From Bacteroidia bacterium (lineage in GTDB: Bacteria; Planctomycetota; Phycisphaerae; Phycisphaerales; SM1A02): a stretch of DNA of 5,255 nt. This document shows, piece after piece, positions 1-5,255 of the stretch. The translations under genes and the position numbers were made by a program. Positions within the stretch are counted from its first letter, which is position 1; every line of letters starts with the position of its first letter. Under the pieces are notes generated by a model, which ran no database searches, was not told the DNA's origin, and saw only the letters and a program-made list of their open reading frames with translations. The stretch spans positions 1 through 5,255 of the forward strand of contig JASGCG010000140.1 of NCBI GenBank assembly GCA_030054235.1, written 5' to 3'.

Positions 1-645
1 GGCCTGGAGCGCGGCTTCTGCCTCATGGTCGGCGGGCCTGACGAAGCCGTGGCACGGCTCGAACCGATCCTGCGATCGCTCGCCCCGGGGCGCGGCAGCG
101 TGCCACCCTCGCCCGGGCGCGACTCCCGTGGCGGTCGCGCCGAGGAGGGCTGGCTGCACTGCGGCCCCACCGGCGCAGGTCACTTCGTGAAGATGGTCCA
201 CAACGGCATCGAGTACGGCCTCATGGCGGCGTATGCCGAGGGCTTCAACCTGCTCCGCCAGGCAAATCGCGGCCTCGCGCCGGCGGCCGCGAGTTCGGAG
301 TCCACGCCGCTGCGCGATCCCTCGCACTACCGATACGACTTCGACCTTGCCGACATCGCCGAACTCTGGCGGCGCGGCTCGGTTATTCCAAGTTGGCTTC
401 TTGATTTGACTGCGCAGGCCATGGCCGGCGACCCCAACCTCGACTCCTTCGCCGGCCGGGTGAGCGACAGTGGCGAAGGGCGCTGGACCGTGCAGGCAGC
501 CGTTGATCTGGGCGTGCCGGCGCACGTCCTCACGGCCTCGCTCTTCGAGCGCTTCTCCAGCCGCGGCGAGGCCCTCTTCGCCGACAAGGTCTGCAGCGCG
601 ATGCGCAAGGGCTTCGGCGGGCACCTCGAACGCAAGCAGCCCTGA
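1..645 (+). CDS. gnd: 6-phosphogluconate dehydrogenase, decarboxylating (C-terminal part; 5' end outside window)
   Basis: The reading frame is open from base 1 and ends at a TGA at 643-645. It gives 214 residues, so about the first third (the NADP/NAD-binding Rossmann part) lies outside the window. The enzyme oxidatively decarboxylates 6-phosphogluconate to ribulose 5-phosphate in the cytosolic pentose phosphate pathway. Family hallmarks are visible: an opening GLERGFCLMVGG segment, then GPTGAGHFVKMVHNGIEYG. In the latter, Lys (bases 190-192), His and Asn (199-204) and Glu-Tyr (211-216) keep the spacing of the known catalytic and substrate-binding residues. Further on are the all-alpha motifs ELWRRGSVIPSWLLDLT and, near the end, FADKVCSAMRKGFGGH. 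The short C-terminus fits the compact YqeC/GntZ-type enzyme of about 300-330 residues rather than the 470-residue form. A Gly/Arg/Pro-rich insert precedes the catalytic segment (about local residues 30-50) and looks like a loop extension. An upstream in-frame ATG at base 25 is internal, not the start. Confidence 0.95.
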   Translation, partial: GLERGFCLMVGGPDEAVARLEPILRSLAPGRGSVPPSPGRDSRGGRAEEGWLHCGPTGAGHFVKMVHNGIEYGLMAAYAEGFNLLRQANRGLAPAAASSESTPLRDPSHYRYDFDLADIAELWRRGSVIPSWLLDLTAQAMAGDPNLDSFAGRVSDSGEGRWTVQAAVDLGVPAHVLTASLFERFSSRGEALFADKVCSAMRKGFGGHLERKQP

Positions 646-646
646 A

Positions 647-709
647 CGTTCGGGGCACGCTTCGCTCGGACCGCAACGAGCGGCGCGAACGCGATGCAGC
701 CCGCGTTCG
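647..709. terminator. possible bidirectional terminator / overlapping inverted repeats between convergent genes
   Basis: The spacer between the convergent gnd and RDD-gene stops is only 81 bp and rich in inverted repeats. The strongest is a perfect 8-bp stem, CGAACGCG (686-693) with CGCGTTCG (702-709), around an 8-base loop. An alternative nested structure pairs CGTTCG (647-652) with CGAACG (686-691), and inside it CGCTCG (663-668) with CGAGCG (677-682). The two structures compete for bases 686-691. No T-tract follows on either strand, so this is not a classic intrinsic terminator. The location, not the sequence, is the main argument for termination of both converging transcripts. Confidence 0.35.
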
Positions 710-726
710 GCACGCAGACACGACCT

Positions 727-2250
727 TCACGGCATCGGCGGCGGCGGCGGGACCGGCTCGCGAGCACGGCGCGCGACCGCCGTGCGGGTGAGCTGTTCCG
801 GCAAGCCCTGCAGGGCCGGATGCACCATGGTGAGGAAGCCCAGCGCCGGCGCGAACAGCACGACCAACGCAAGCAGGCAGCGCAGCGCGCGACGCGCGAC
901 CGAGGCACGCCACGGCGAGCCCGGCTCGGTGCTCACGACGACGCCGCCGACCAACCACTTCCCGATCGATGCGCCGAGGAACGACTCGATGATGGACGCC
1001 TGCGCCCAGCCCGCCACGAGCATCAGGCTTGAGGCCGCGGCCGCCGTCGAATCTGCGGTCCACGACGGCATCGCCAGCAACTCCCGCGGCGTGGCCTGCA
1101 GGAGCAGCATCGCCACGGCTGCGCCGGGAGCCAAGTCGATCACGAGCGCCAGCGCGCGTCGGCCCAGCGGCAGCGGTTCCCAACCTGCGGGCAGCACACC
1201 CGCAGCATCAGGACCCGATCGCAAGAGGAAGACGGCCAGAAGCGCCGCCACGGTGATCGCACCGAGCAGCGGCAGATGCAGCCAAAGACCAGTCGTCCGT
1301 GCCTGTTCCTTCACGGGCTCGGAGGCTGACGCCGTCGATCCATCCATGCCGAGCACCGACATGAAGAGTTCCTTGCCGCGCAGGCTGAAGACGACGAAGC
1401 GATCGCCTCGCCCAGCCACGCACCACGGGTCCGTGCTCGCGTGGAGTTCGTGGGCGACGACCGCGCCCGATGGGGTGAGCGACACCAGATCACGACGGCC
1501 GTTGCTCAGGTTCACGACCGTCGGACGGGACGCACCGGGAACGACGTGCACGGTCGCCGATGGCACGGGCCAGCGCTGCGACGTCCACTGGTCGCCGAGC
1601 CTGGTCCACGTCCGCAGCCCATCGCCCTCGATCGCCGCAAGCGCAGCGGATGGCTGACCCTGCACGGGCCATGGCACGAACCACGTGCCGTCTGGCAGGT
1701 CCGGTGGCACCTCGACCGCGCTCCACGTCGTCGCGGTCGGGCGCACGAGTTCGATGCCCGCTGGCGTGCGGCGTGCGACGGCGGGTGATCCTGGGAGGGC
1801 CGCAAGGCCACGCCAGCCATCGGCTGACACCTGCGGCTCGAGCTTCATGGAACCCAGCGGCAGGTCGTAGTACGTGCCCACGGCCAGATTGCGCCGAACG
1901 GTCGAGCTGGCGACGTCAAAGACCGGTTCGCCGGGCCGGCCCTGCTCCGGGCCGAACACGATCCAGAGCCGATCGCCCGTCGCCACCAGATCGACGACCG
2001 GTCGCGCAAACTCGAAGGCCTGCCGCATGCCCAGCGGCCCCATGTCGGCTGCGTGGTGCATGATCCTCGCGCCCTGCATGCCTCCAGCTCCCGGCGTGGG
2101 GACGACGACCCACACGTGGTCGCCGCTCGACGCCACGCGGAGCATGCCCTCGCCAGTGGCCTGCTGCGCGTCTGCCCGCAACGACAGCATGGACATCAAC
2201 GCGATCAGCGCACGGCGGATCCACGACGCCGACCGCGTCCGATCGATCAT
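727..2250 (-). CDS. exported propeller-like protein with C-terminal RDD membrane domain
   Basis: This 507-aa protein is the last gene of a three-gene minus-strand operon. Residues 1-28 look like a signal peptide: basic start, hydrophobic ALIALMSML, and A-D-A before a likely cleavage site. Residues about 35-310 form a soluble, Trp/Gly-rich beta region with recurring blade-like units such as SSGDHVWVVV (41-50), ATGDRLWIVF (90-99) and GRGDRFVVFS (280-289), suggesting a beta-propeller-like fold outside the cytoplasmic membrane. A transmembrane helix at about 324-343 leads to an RDD domain (about 360-485). That domain has Arg364/Arg365, Asp372 in LALVIDLA, further hydrophobic helices at about 405-421 and 458-476, and the characteristic GASIGKWLVGGVVV segment. 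The tail is Pro-rich (PVPPPPPMP). RDD proteins are polytopic membrane proteins, a few linked to ion or osmolyte transport; the function here is unknown. The start overlaps the upstream lipoprotein stop as ATGA and has a strong Shine-Dalgarno sequence. The RDD assignment is fairly secure; the propeller is inferred. Confidence 0.85.
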   Translation of the reverse strand: MIDRTRSASWIRRALIALMSMLSLRADAQQATGEGMLRVASSGDHVWVVVPTPGAGGMQGARIMHHAADMGPLGMRQAFEFARPVVDLVATGDRLWIVFGPEQGRPGEPVFDVASSTVRRNLAVGTYYDLPLGSMKLEPQVSADGWRGLAALPGSPAVARRTPAGIELVRPTATTWSAVEVPPDLPDGTWFVPWPVQGQPSAALAAIEGDGLRTWTRLGDQWTSQRWPVPSATVHVVPGASRPTVVNLSNGRRDLVSLTPSGAVVAHELHASTDPWCVAGRGDRFVVFSLRGKELFMSVLGMDGSTASASEPVKEQARTTGLWLHLPLLGAITVAALLAVFLLRSGPDAAGVLPAGWEPLPLGRRALALVIDLAPGAAVAMLLLQATPRELLAMPSWTADSTAAAASSLMLVAGWAQASIIESFLGASIGKWLVGGVVVSTEPGSPWRASVARRALRCLLALVVLFAPALGFLTMVHPALQGLPEQLTRTAVARRAREPVPPPPPMP

Positions 2251-3014
2251 GGCACGACCTCCGGCTGCAGTGCATCGCGGAGTTCAGCAAGCTTCAGCAC
2301 CTTGCCCTTGCTGCCTGGCTCGAACGACGCCGGCTCGTACAGGTAAAGGTCCGCCGTCGCGTCGTGTTCGGGAGAGCGAAGGGTGCAGTGCCCACAGAGC
2401 ACCTCCGCGCCTACGAGTGTGCGCCACTGCCCGGCATCGAGTTGCGAGGTGGCCACGATGCGATCCTCGACGAGGATGCGCGCGGCTCGCGGTCGACCCA
2501 GATGATCCCAGCCGATCGCACGATCGCCCCATGATGACCACGCCAGCCCGTCTTCATCCCACGAGCGCTGCGGTTGGGCAGTCGGCAGCGGTGCCACACC
2601 GAGCAGCCAAGGCAAGTGCATCGGCAAGAGCGCTTGGGCCCAGCCCTCGGGCTCCTGCCCCTGCGTGATCACGCGCAACTGGGGTGGCTTGGGGCGCAGG
2701 TCGATCATCCACGCTTCATGATGGTCGCGACCAGCCAGAGCCATGCGCTCGCCGAGTTTCTTGAGGAGCAGCGCCATCGAGTCAGGGCGCTCGAGCCACC
2801 ACTGAGCCTCGACGGATTCGAAGTGCTCGCCGCCCGAGTCGCGCCAACGCAGCTCGAGCGTTCCCGTTGCCGTGATGGCGGCGGTGCGTTCCACGCGCGA
2901 CGCCTGCAGCGAGCGGAACTCCTCGATCCCCATGGGCGGCTGCACGGAACGGGCTGTGCAGCATCCTGCGACGGACAGCACGGCCGTGGCCAGCAGCGCG
3001 GCCGCGAGCCTCAT
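2247..3014 (-). CDS. LolA/LolB-like lipoprotein
   Basis: This is a 255-aa protein, second in the minus-strand operon. It begins with a lipoprotein signal peptide: Arg2, a hydrophobic Ala/Leu core, and lipobox V-A-G-C with the acceptor Cys at residue 18 (a second Cys follows at 19). The mature part has alternating strand-like segments: ITATGTLELRW (47-57), VEAQWWLERPDSMALLLKKL (68-87), AWMIDLRPKP (101-110). Their order, including a 'WWLERPDSMALLLKKLGE' stretch, resembles LolA/LolB-type lipid-binding folds found in lipoprotein carriers and related envelope lipoproteins. That match is by eye and not decisive. A CGHC sequence occurs at 207-210 near the end. The start ATG (3012-3014) overlaps the stop of the preceding gene as ATGA, with a GGAG (complement of 3021-3024) six bases before it. 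The stop overlaps the next gene's ATG in the same way, so translation of all three genes is probably coupled. I expect an anchored, periplasm-facing protein of unknown role. Confidence 0.8.
   Translation of the reverse strand: MRLAAALLATAVLSVAGCCTARSVQPPMGIEEFRSLQASRVERTAAITATGTLELRWRDSGGEHFESVEAQWWLERPDSMALLLKKLGERMALAGRDHHEAWMIDLRPKPPQLRVITQGQEPEGWAQALLPMHLPWLLGVAPLPTAQPQRSWDEDGLAWSSWGDRAIGWDHLGRPRAARILVEDRIVATSQLDAGQWRTLVGAEVLCGHCTLRSPEHDATADLYLYEPASFEPGSKGKVLKLAELRDALQPEVVP
2257..2262 (-). promoter_or_regulatory. Shine-Dalgarno for the RDD-domain gene
   Basis: The minus strand reads GGAGGT here, six bases before the ATG at 2250. It lies inside the end of the lipoprotein gene. A near-perfect match to the anti-Shine-Dalgarno sequence, together with the ATGA overlap, fixes the start of the RDD-domain protein. 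It also shows that this organism uses standard ribosome binding sites for internal operon genes. Confidence 0.85.
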
Positions 3015-3529
3015 GCCTCGCTCCGCAGCACCTCGCCGAGTTGGTCGGCCAGATCCTGCACTTCATCGTCGCGAAGGCCCGGGTTGGCCACGGCGATCGG
3101 CTCAGTCCCTTCGTCTGCACCGCGCGGCATGAAGAGCCATCGCTCGCCGTCGGGGCCCTGATCGATCCGCAGGTGACGAAGGGCCCGCTTGCGAAGGAGG
3201 ATCAGCGCCAGCAGCCACCGGTAGCGCGCACGCCGCGGGTCGGCATCGTCCATGCGGCGAACCATGTCCAGCAGCGTCTCATCGTCGATGAAGGCCTGGC
3301 GCTTCTGCCCGGGCTCCGGAGCGGTGGTCCGCCAGAACGCGAGCAGGCGATCGGGCCTGCGTCCCTCATCCCATGCCTGCACGCTCACGTCCACGCGCGC
3401 GAACGGCGGCGCATCGGCAAGATCTTGCTCCACCATGGCCGCGACGAACGGCGCACCCGGGGCGATCGCTTCGCCGGTGAGCGCACAGAGACCACCGAAC
3501 CGACCGAGCTCGAAGTCACTCCTGGACAT
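3011..3529 (-). CDS. conserved hypothetical protein with C-x-x-T-G motif
   Basis: This 172-aa protein is first in the minus-strand operon. I know no function. It starts MSRSDFELGRFGGLCALTGE, with Cys15-x-x-Thr18-Gly19 followed by Pro24-Gly25, a pattern I associate with uncharacterised planctomycete proteins (family recollection, not searched). The middle is acidic and aromatic: VQAWDEGRRPDRLLAFWRTT at 50-69, then IDDETLLDMVRRMDD at 81-95. A conserved-looking helix RYRWLLALILLRKRALRHL (102-120) follows; its basic RKR end makes it more likely an amphipathic or buried helix than a membrane span. The C-terminus is acidic. No signal peptide is seen, so it is probably cytoplasmic. The frame is open upstream to an ATG at 3572-3574, but the ATG at 3527-3529 is preferred. 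It avoids overlap with cdaA on the other strand and lies seven bases after a -10-like hexamer. There is no Shine-Dalgarno sequence before it. Its TGA overlaps the lipoprotein ATG. Confidence 0.75.
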   Translation of the reverse strand: MSRSDFELGRFGGLCALTGEAIAPGAPFVAAMVEQDLADAPPFARVDVSVQAWDEGRRPDRLLAFWRTTAPEPGQKRQAFIDDETLLDMVRRMDDADPRRARYRWLLALILLRKRALRHLRIDQGPDGERWLFMPRGADEGTEPIAVANPGLRDDEVQDLADQLGEVLRSEA

Positions 3530-3553
3530 GAGGGCTATCCTAGCCGCGCCGCC
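3530..3553. promoter_or_regulatory. divergent promoter region with inverted repeat between the C-x-x-T-G gene and cdaA
   Basis: Only 24 bp separate the two divergent start codons. A perfect inverted repeat, GGCTA-TCC-TAGCC (3533-3545), sits inside. Its core gives a -10-like TATCCT on the plus strand (3536-3541) and TAGGAT on the minus strand (complement of 3537-3542), each matching TATAAT at four of six positions. From TAGGAT, seven bases lead to the minus-strand ATG, so transcription would start at about the A of that codon. From TATCCT, twelve bases lead to the cdaA ATG, leaving a leader of about five bases. Neither start has a Shine-Dalgarno sequence, which fits. No convincing -35 is seen on either strand; the best plus-strand candidate, AAGTCA at 3513-3518, matches three of six. 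The repeat could also be an operator. Confidence 0.5.
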
Positions 3554-4363
3554 ATGTTCGATGCCCTGCTGCACACGCTGCGATCGACCAACCCGTGGGT
3601 GCTCGCCGTCGAGCTCTCGCTGGTGTGGATCGCGTCGTACATGGTGCTGCGCTTCCTCGATCGCACGCGCGGCGCCGGTTCTTTCCGCGGCACGCTGATC
3701 GTGGTGGTGGCGCTCGTGCTGCTCGTGCGGCCGCTCGCGTCCCTGGGCGATGAGCTCGCGCGTCTTCGGCTCATCGTCGATGCGCTCCTGGCCGCGTTGC
3801 TCATCAGCATGCTCGTCGTCTTCGGGCCCGAGCTGCGGCAGGGCCTCGTGCGGCTGGGCGAATCGCTCCTTCCTTCGCGAACCCGCGTCCGCACCGATGC
3901 CGAGTCCATCGCGAGTGCCGTGCGCACGCTGTCACGCGCGCACATCGGCGCGATCATCGTGATCGAACGCGGCGATTCGCTGGGGGACCTTGCGCGTTCG
4001 GGCGTGCAGATCGATGCGCGCCTCGAGCCGCGGCTGATCGAATCGCTCTTCTGGCCCAACAGCCCGCTGCACGACCTCGCGGTCGTGGTGCACGGCAACC
4101 GGATCGTCGCAGCCAGCGTGGAGCTGCCGCTGGCGGGCGGCGAAGTTGATGCCACGGCGCATGGTGCGCGCCACCGCGCGGCCGTCGGCGTCACGCTGGA
4201 TACCGATGCCTTGGTCGTCGTCGTGAGCGAGGAGACCGGGCTCATCCGGCTGGCCGAGCGCGGAAGCCTCGGGGATCCCATCGATCGCGAGCGCGTGGGC
4301 GAGGCGCTCACGCGCAGGCTCGGTGGCGCGTCACGCGCCCAGCGCCGCAAGGAGGCCGCATGA
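3554..4363 (+). CDS. cdaA: membrane diadenylate cyclase CdaA (DisA_N family) with variant D-L-A motif
   Basis: This 269-aa protein has the usual CdaA length. The family condenses two ATP into c-di-AMP on the cytoplasmic face of the inner membrane. Three N-terminal transmembrane helices are visible (about 15-35, 46-64, 72-91), followed by the typical FGPELRQGLVRLGESLLPS junction (90-108). The cyclase domain runs from about 115 to 245: HIGAIIVIERGDSLGDL, then the ATP/metal site SPLHDLAVVV with Asp174-Leu175-Ala176, then GARHRAAVGV with Arg206-His207-Arg208, then VVVSEETG (222-229). The usual D-G-A is therefore D-L-A, while the metal-binding Asp and the RHR motif are kept. The residue before RHR is Ala rather than the common Thr. 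The frame stays open far upstream, but the ATG at 3554 gives the canonical N-terminus. It lacks a Shine-Dalgarno sequence and lies just after the divergent promoter. It overlaps the YbbR-like gene by ATGA, matching the known cdaA-cdaR pairing. Confidence 0.93.
   Translation: MFDALLHTLRSTNPWVLAVELSLVWIASYMVLRFLDRTRGAGSFRGTLIVVVALVLLVRPLASLGDELARLRLIVDALLAALLISMLVVFGPELRQGLVRLGESLLPSRTRVRTDAESIASAVRTLSRAHIGAIIVIERGDSLGDLARSGVQIDARLEPRLIESLFWPNSPLHDLAVVVHGNRIVAASVELPLAGGEVDATAHGARHRAAVGVTLDTDALVVVVSEETGLIRLAERGSLGDPIDRERVGEALTRRLGGASRAQRRKEAA
4351..4355 (+). promoter_or_regulatory. Shine-Dalgarno for the YbbR/CdaR-like gene
   Basis: GGAGG lies within the last codons of cdaA, four bases before the ATG at 4360-4362. 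It supports the ATGA-coupled start of the downstream gene and contrasts with the absence of such a site in front of cdaA itself. Confidence 0.8.
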
Positions 4364-5255
4364 TCGCCTTCCTCCGGTCGCAGGGGTTCAACATCGTCGC
4401 CGCAACGCTCCTGACGCTGGCGATCTGGATGCTCGCCGCCGAGCGGACCAGCGTGACTGAGTCCTTCTCGGGGCGCGTGCAGGTGCAGGTGCCTGCAGGC
4501 GCCGACGTCTACCTCGCCAAGGGAACCTCCAAGGAGACGATCGAAGTCCGCGTGAACGGGTCACGTTCGGCCGTCGATCGCGCACGGCGCGCGCTCGCCG
4601 CAGGCATCGCGCTCGACGTCGTTCCGACCGATGCCGGTGACTACGACGTCGATGTTGCACAAGCGCTGCAGGCTGCATCGCAGCCCATGCGCGATCTCGC
4701 GATCCTGTCCGTCGAGCCGGCCGCGATGCGGCTCACCCTGGGGACCATCGTGACGGTGAAGGCCGGCATCGCCCTGCCGCTGCGATCGGACCAAGTCGAT
4801 GGCGAGGCCGTGGTCGAGCCCGCCGAAGCCACGGTGCGGCTGCCCGCCGAGGCCGTCGCGGCCTGGCCGGAACCACGCAAGGTGAATGCGCTCCTCGAAC
4901 TGTCGAGCTTTGCGACCGACCAGCCGCGCAGCGTGACGGCGGCACTTCGTGCGCCGACAGAACTGGCCACCTGGGCGGATCACGTTCGCATCGAGCCGAC
5001 CGAGGCCACGGTCAAGGCGCGGCTTCGTCGGGATCGAGGCATGACCGTCATCCCGCGCGTTCCGCTGCGGATCAACGCCAGTCCCCGCGCGTTCAACGAG
5101 TACACCGTGCGCATCGAGGGCGAACCTGCGGTGCTGCAGGTCGAGGTCAGTGGCCCGCGCGCGGCGGTCGCGGCGCTCGAAGACTGGAGCGGCACGGTCT
5201 ACGCGCAGGTCGACCTTGCCGACCGCCAGCTGGCAGCCGGCGAACTGATCCTGCC
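4360..5255 (+). CDS. cdaR: YbbR-domain protein, CdaR-like regulator of CdaA (3' end outside window)
   Basis: The frame is open from the ATG at 4360 to the window edge, giving 298 complete codons with no stop. Residues about 9-27 (GFNIVAATLLTLAIWMLAA) form a single N-terminal membrane anchor. The rest is an Ala/Val-rich, beta-strand-dominated extracytoplasmic part with YbbR-like repeats. Signatures are IEVRVNGSRSAVDRARRAL (61-79) followed by ALDVVPTDAGDYDV, and later LQVEVSGPRAAVAALEDWSG (259-278) followed by TVYAQVDLADRQLAAGE. Both show the YbbR pattern of a strand ending in V-x-G-x-x-x-x-V, then a helix, a strand and a xAG turn. In Firmicutes CdaR is encoded directly after cdaA, binds it and modulates its activity. 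The 4-bp overlap and the Shine-Dalgarno inside cdaA point to the same partnership. Similarity is judged by eye and the repeats are divergent, so the symbol rests partly on context. Confidence 0.78.
   Translation, partial: MIAFLRSQGFNIVAATLLTLAIWMLAAERTSVTESFSGRVQVQVPAGADVYLAKGTSKETIEVRVNGSRSAVDRARRALAAGIALDVVPTDAGDYDVDVAQALQAASQPMRDLAILSVEPAAMRLTLGTIVTVKAGIALPLRSDQVDGEAVVEPAEATVRLPAEAVAAWPEPRKVNALLELSSFATDQPRSVTAALRAPTELATWADHVRIEPTEATVKARLRRDRGMTVIPRVPLRINASPRAFNEYTVRIEGEPAVLQVEVSGPRAAVAALEDWSGTVYAQVDLADRQLAAGELIL

Noticed and set aside
730..755. GGC-rich run as a microsatellite repeat
   Set aside because: It simply encodes the Pro-rich C-terminal tail of the RDD protein and is short and imperfect.
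470..1657. A 395-codon plus-strand open frame across the 3' end of gnd and into the RDD gene
   Set aside because: It overlaps two well-supported genes in other frames. Its translation is low-complexity Ala/Arg/Ser/Pro with no family features, typical of an antisense shadow in GC-rich DNA.
1874..2668. A 264-codon plus-strand open frame
   Set aside because: It lies antisense to the RDD and lipoprotein genes, has Arg/Pro/Ala-rich shadow composition, and has no plausible domain.
3041..3553. Upstream extension of the cdaA frame
   Set aside because: The added residues lie antisense to the C-x-x-T-G gene. The ATG at 3554 gives the standard CdaA N-terminus with the first membrane helix close to the start.
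3530..3574. N-terminal extension of the C-x-x-T-G protein to the ATG at 3574
   Set aside because: It would overlap the first codons of cdaA on the other strand, run through the putative promoter, and add 15 residues without visible conserved character.
3535..4350. A 271-codon minus-strand open frame opposite cdaA
   Set aside because: It is an exact antisense shadow of the recognised cyclase, Ser/Arg/Thr-rich with no motifs.
4561..4983. Several minus-strand open frames opposite the YbbR-like gene
   Set aside because: The plus-strand frame is open without a stop from 4360 to the edge, has a Shine-Dalgarno sequence, membrane anchor and YbbR-like repeats; the minus frames have none of these.

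Overview
The window is a GC-rich (roughly two-thirds G+C), gene-dense stretch of bacterial chromosome. It holds six protein-coding genes and no RNA genes, mobile elements or CRISPR. A lipoprotein of LolA/LolB-like character implies a diderm envelope. The membrane diadenylate cyclase pair, and a small C-x-x-T-G protein of a type I associate with planctomycetes, suggest a planctomycete, perhaps a Phycisphaerae-like lineage. That assignment is inference; no rRNA or other marker is present.

Layout from left to right. (1) 1-645, plus strand: the C-terminal two thirds of a decarboxylating 6-phosphogluconate dehydrogenase (gnd), cut by the window edge. (2) 646-726: a short convergent spacer with overlapping GC-rich inverted repeats that may act as a terminator. 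(3) 3529 down to 727, minus strand: a tight three-gene operon. Its order is a 172-aa C-x-x-T-G protein, a 255-aa LolA/LolB-like lipoprotein, and a 507-aa exported protein with a propeller-like region and a C-terminal RDD membrane domain. Both internal junctions are 4-bp ATGA overlaps. (4) 3530-3553: a 24-bp divergent promoter region centred on a perfect inverted repeat. (5) 3554-4363, plus strand: cdaA, a membrane diadenylate cyclase, overlapping by ATGA with (6) 4360-5255, plus strand: a YbbR/CdaR-like protein that runs off the right edge.

The cdaA-cdaR pair makes and probably regulates c-di-AMP, which in other bacteria controls potassium, osmolyte and envelope homeostasis. The operon on the opposite strand encodes envelope proteins of unknown function and shares a promoter region of only 24 bp with it, so the two units may be co-regulated.

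The points most worth a second look are as follows. The cyclase has Leu in place of the invariant Gly of the DGA motif (D-L-A), while the RHR motif is intact. The two divergent genes lack Shine-Dalgarno sequences and have -10-like hexamers so close to the start codons that leaderless or near-leaderless transcripts are likely. The three-gene envelope operon itself does not match a system I know.
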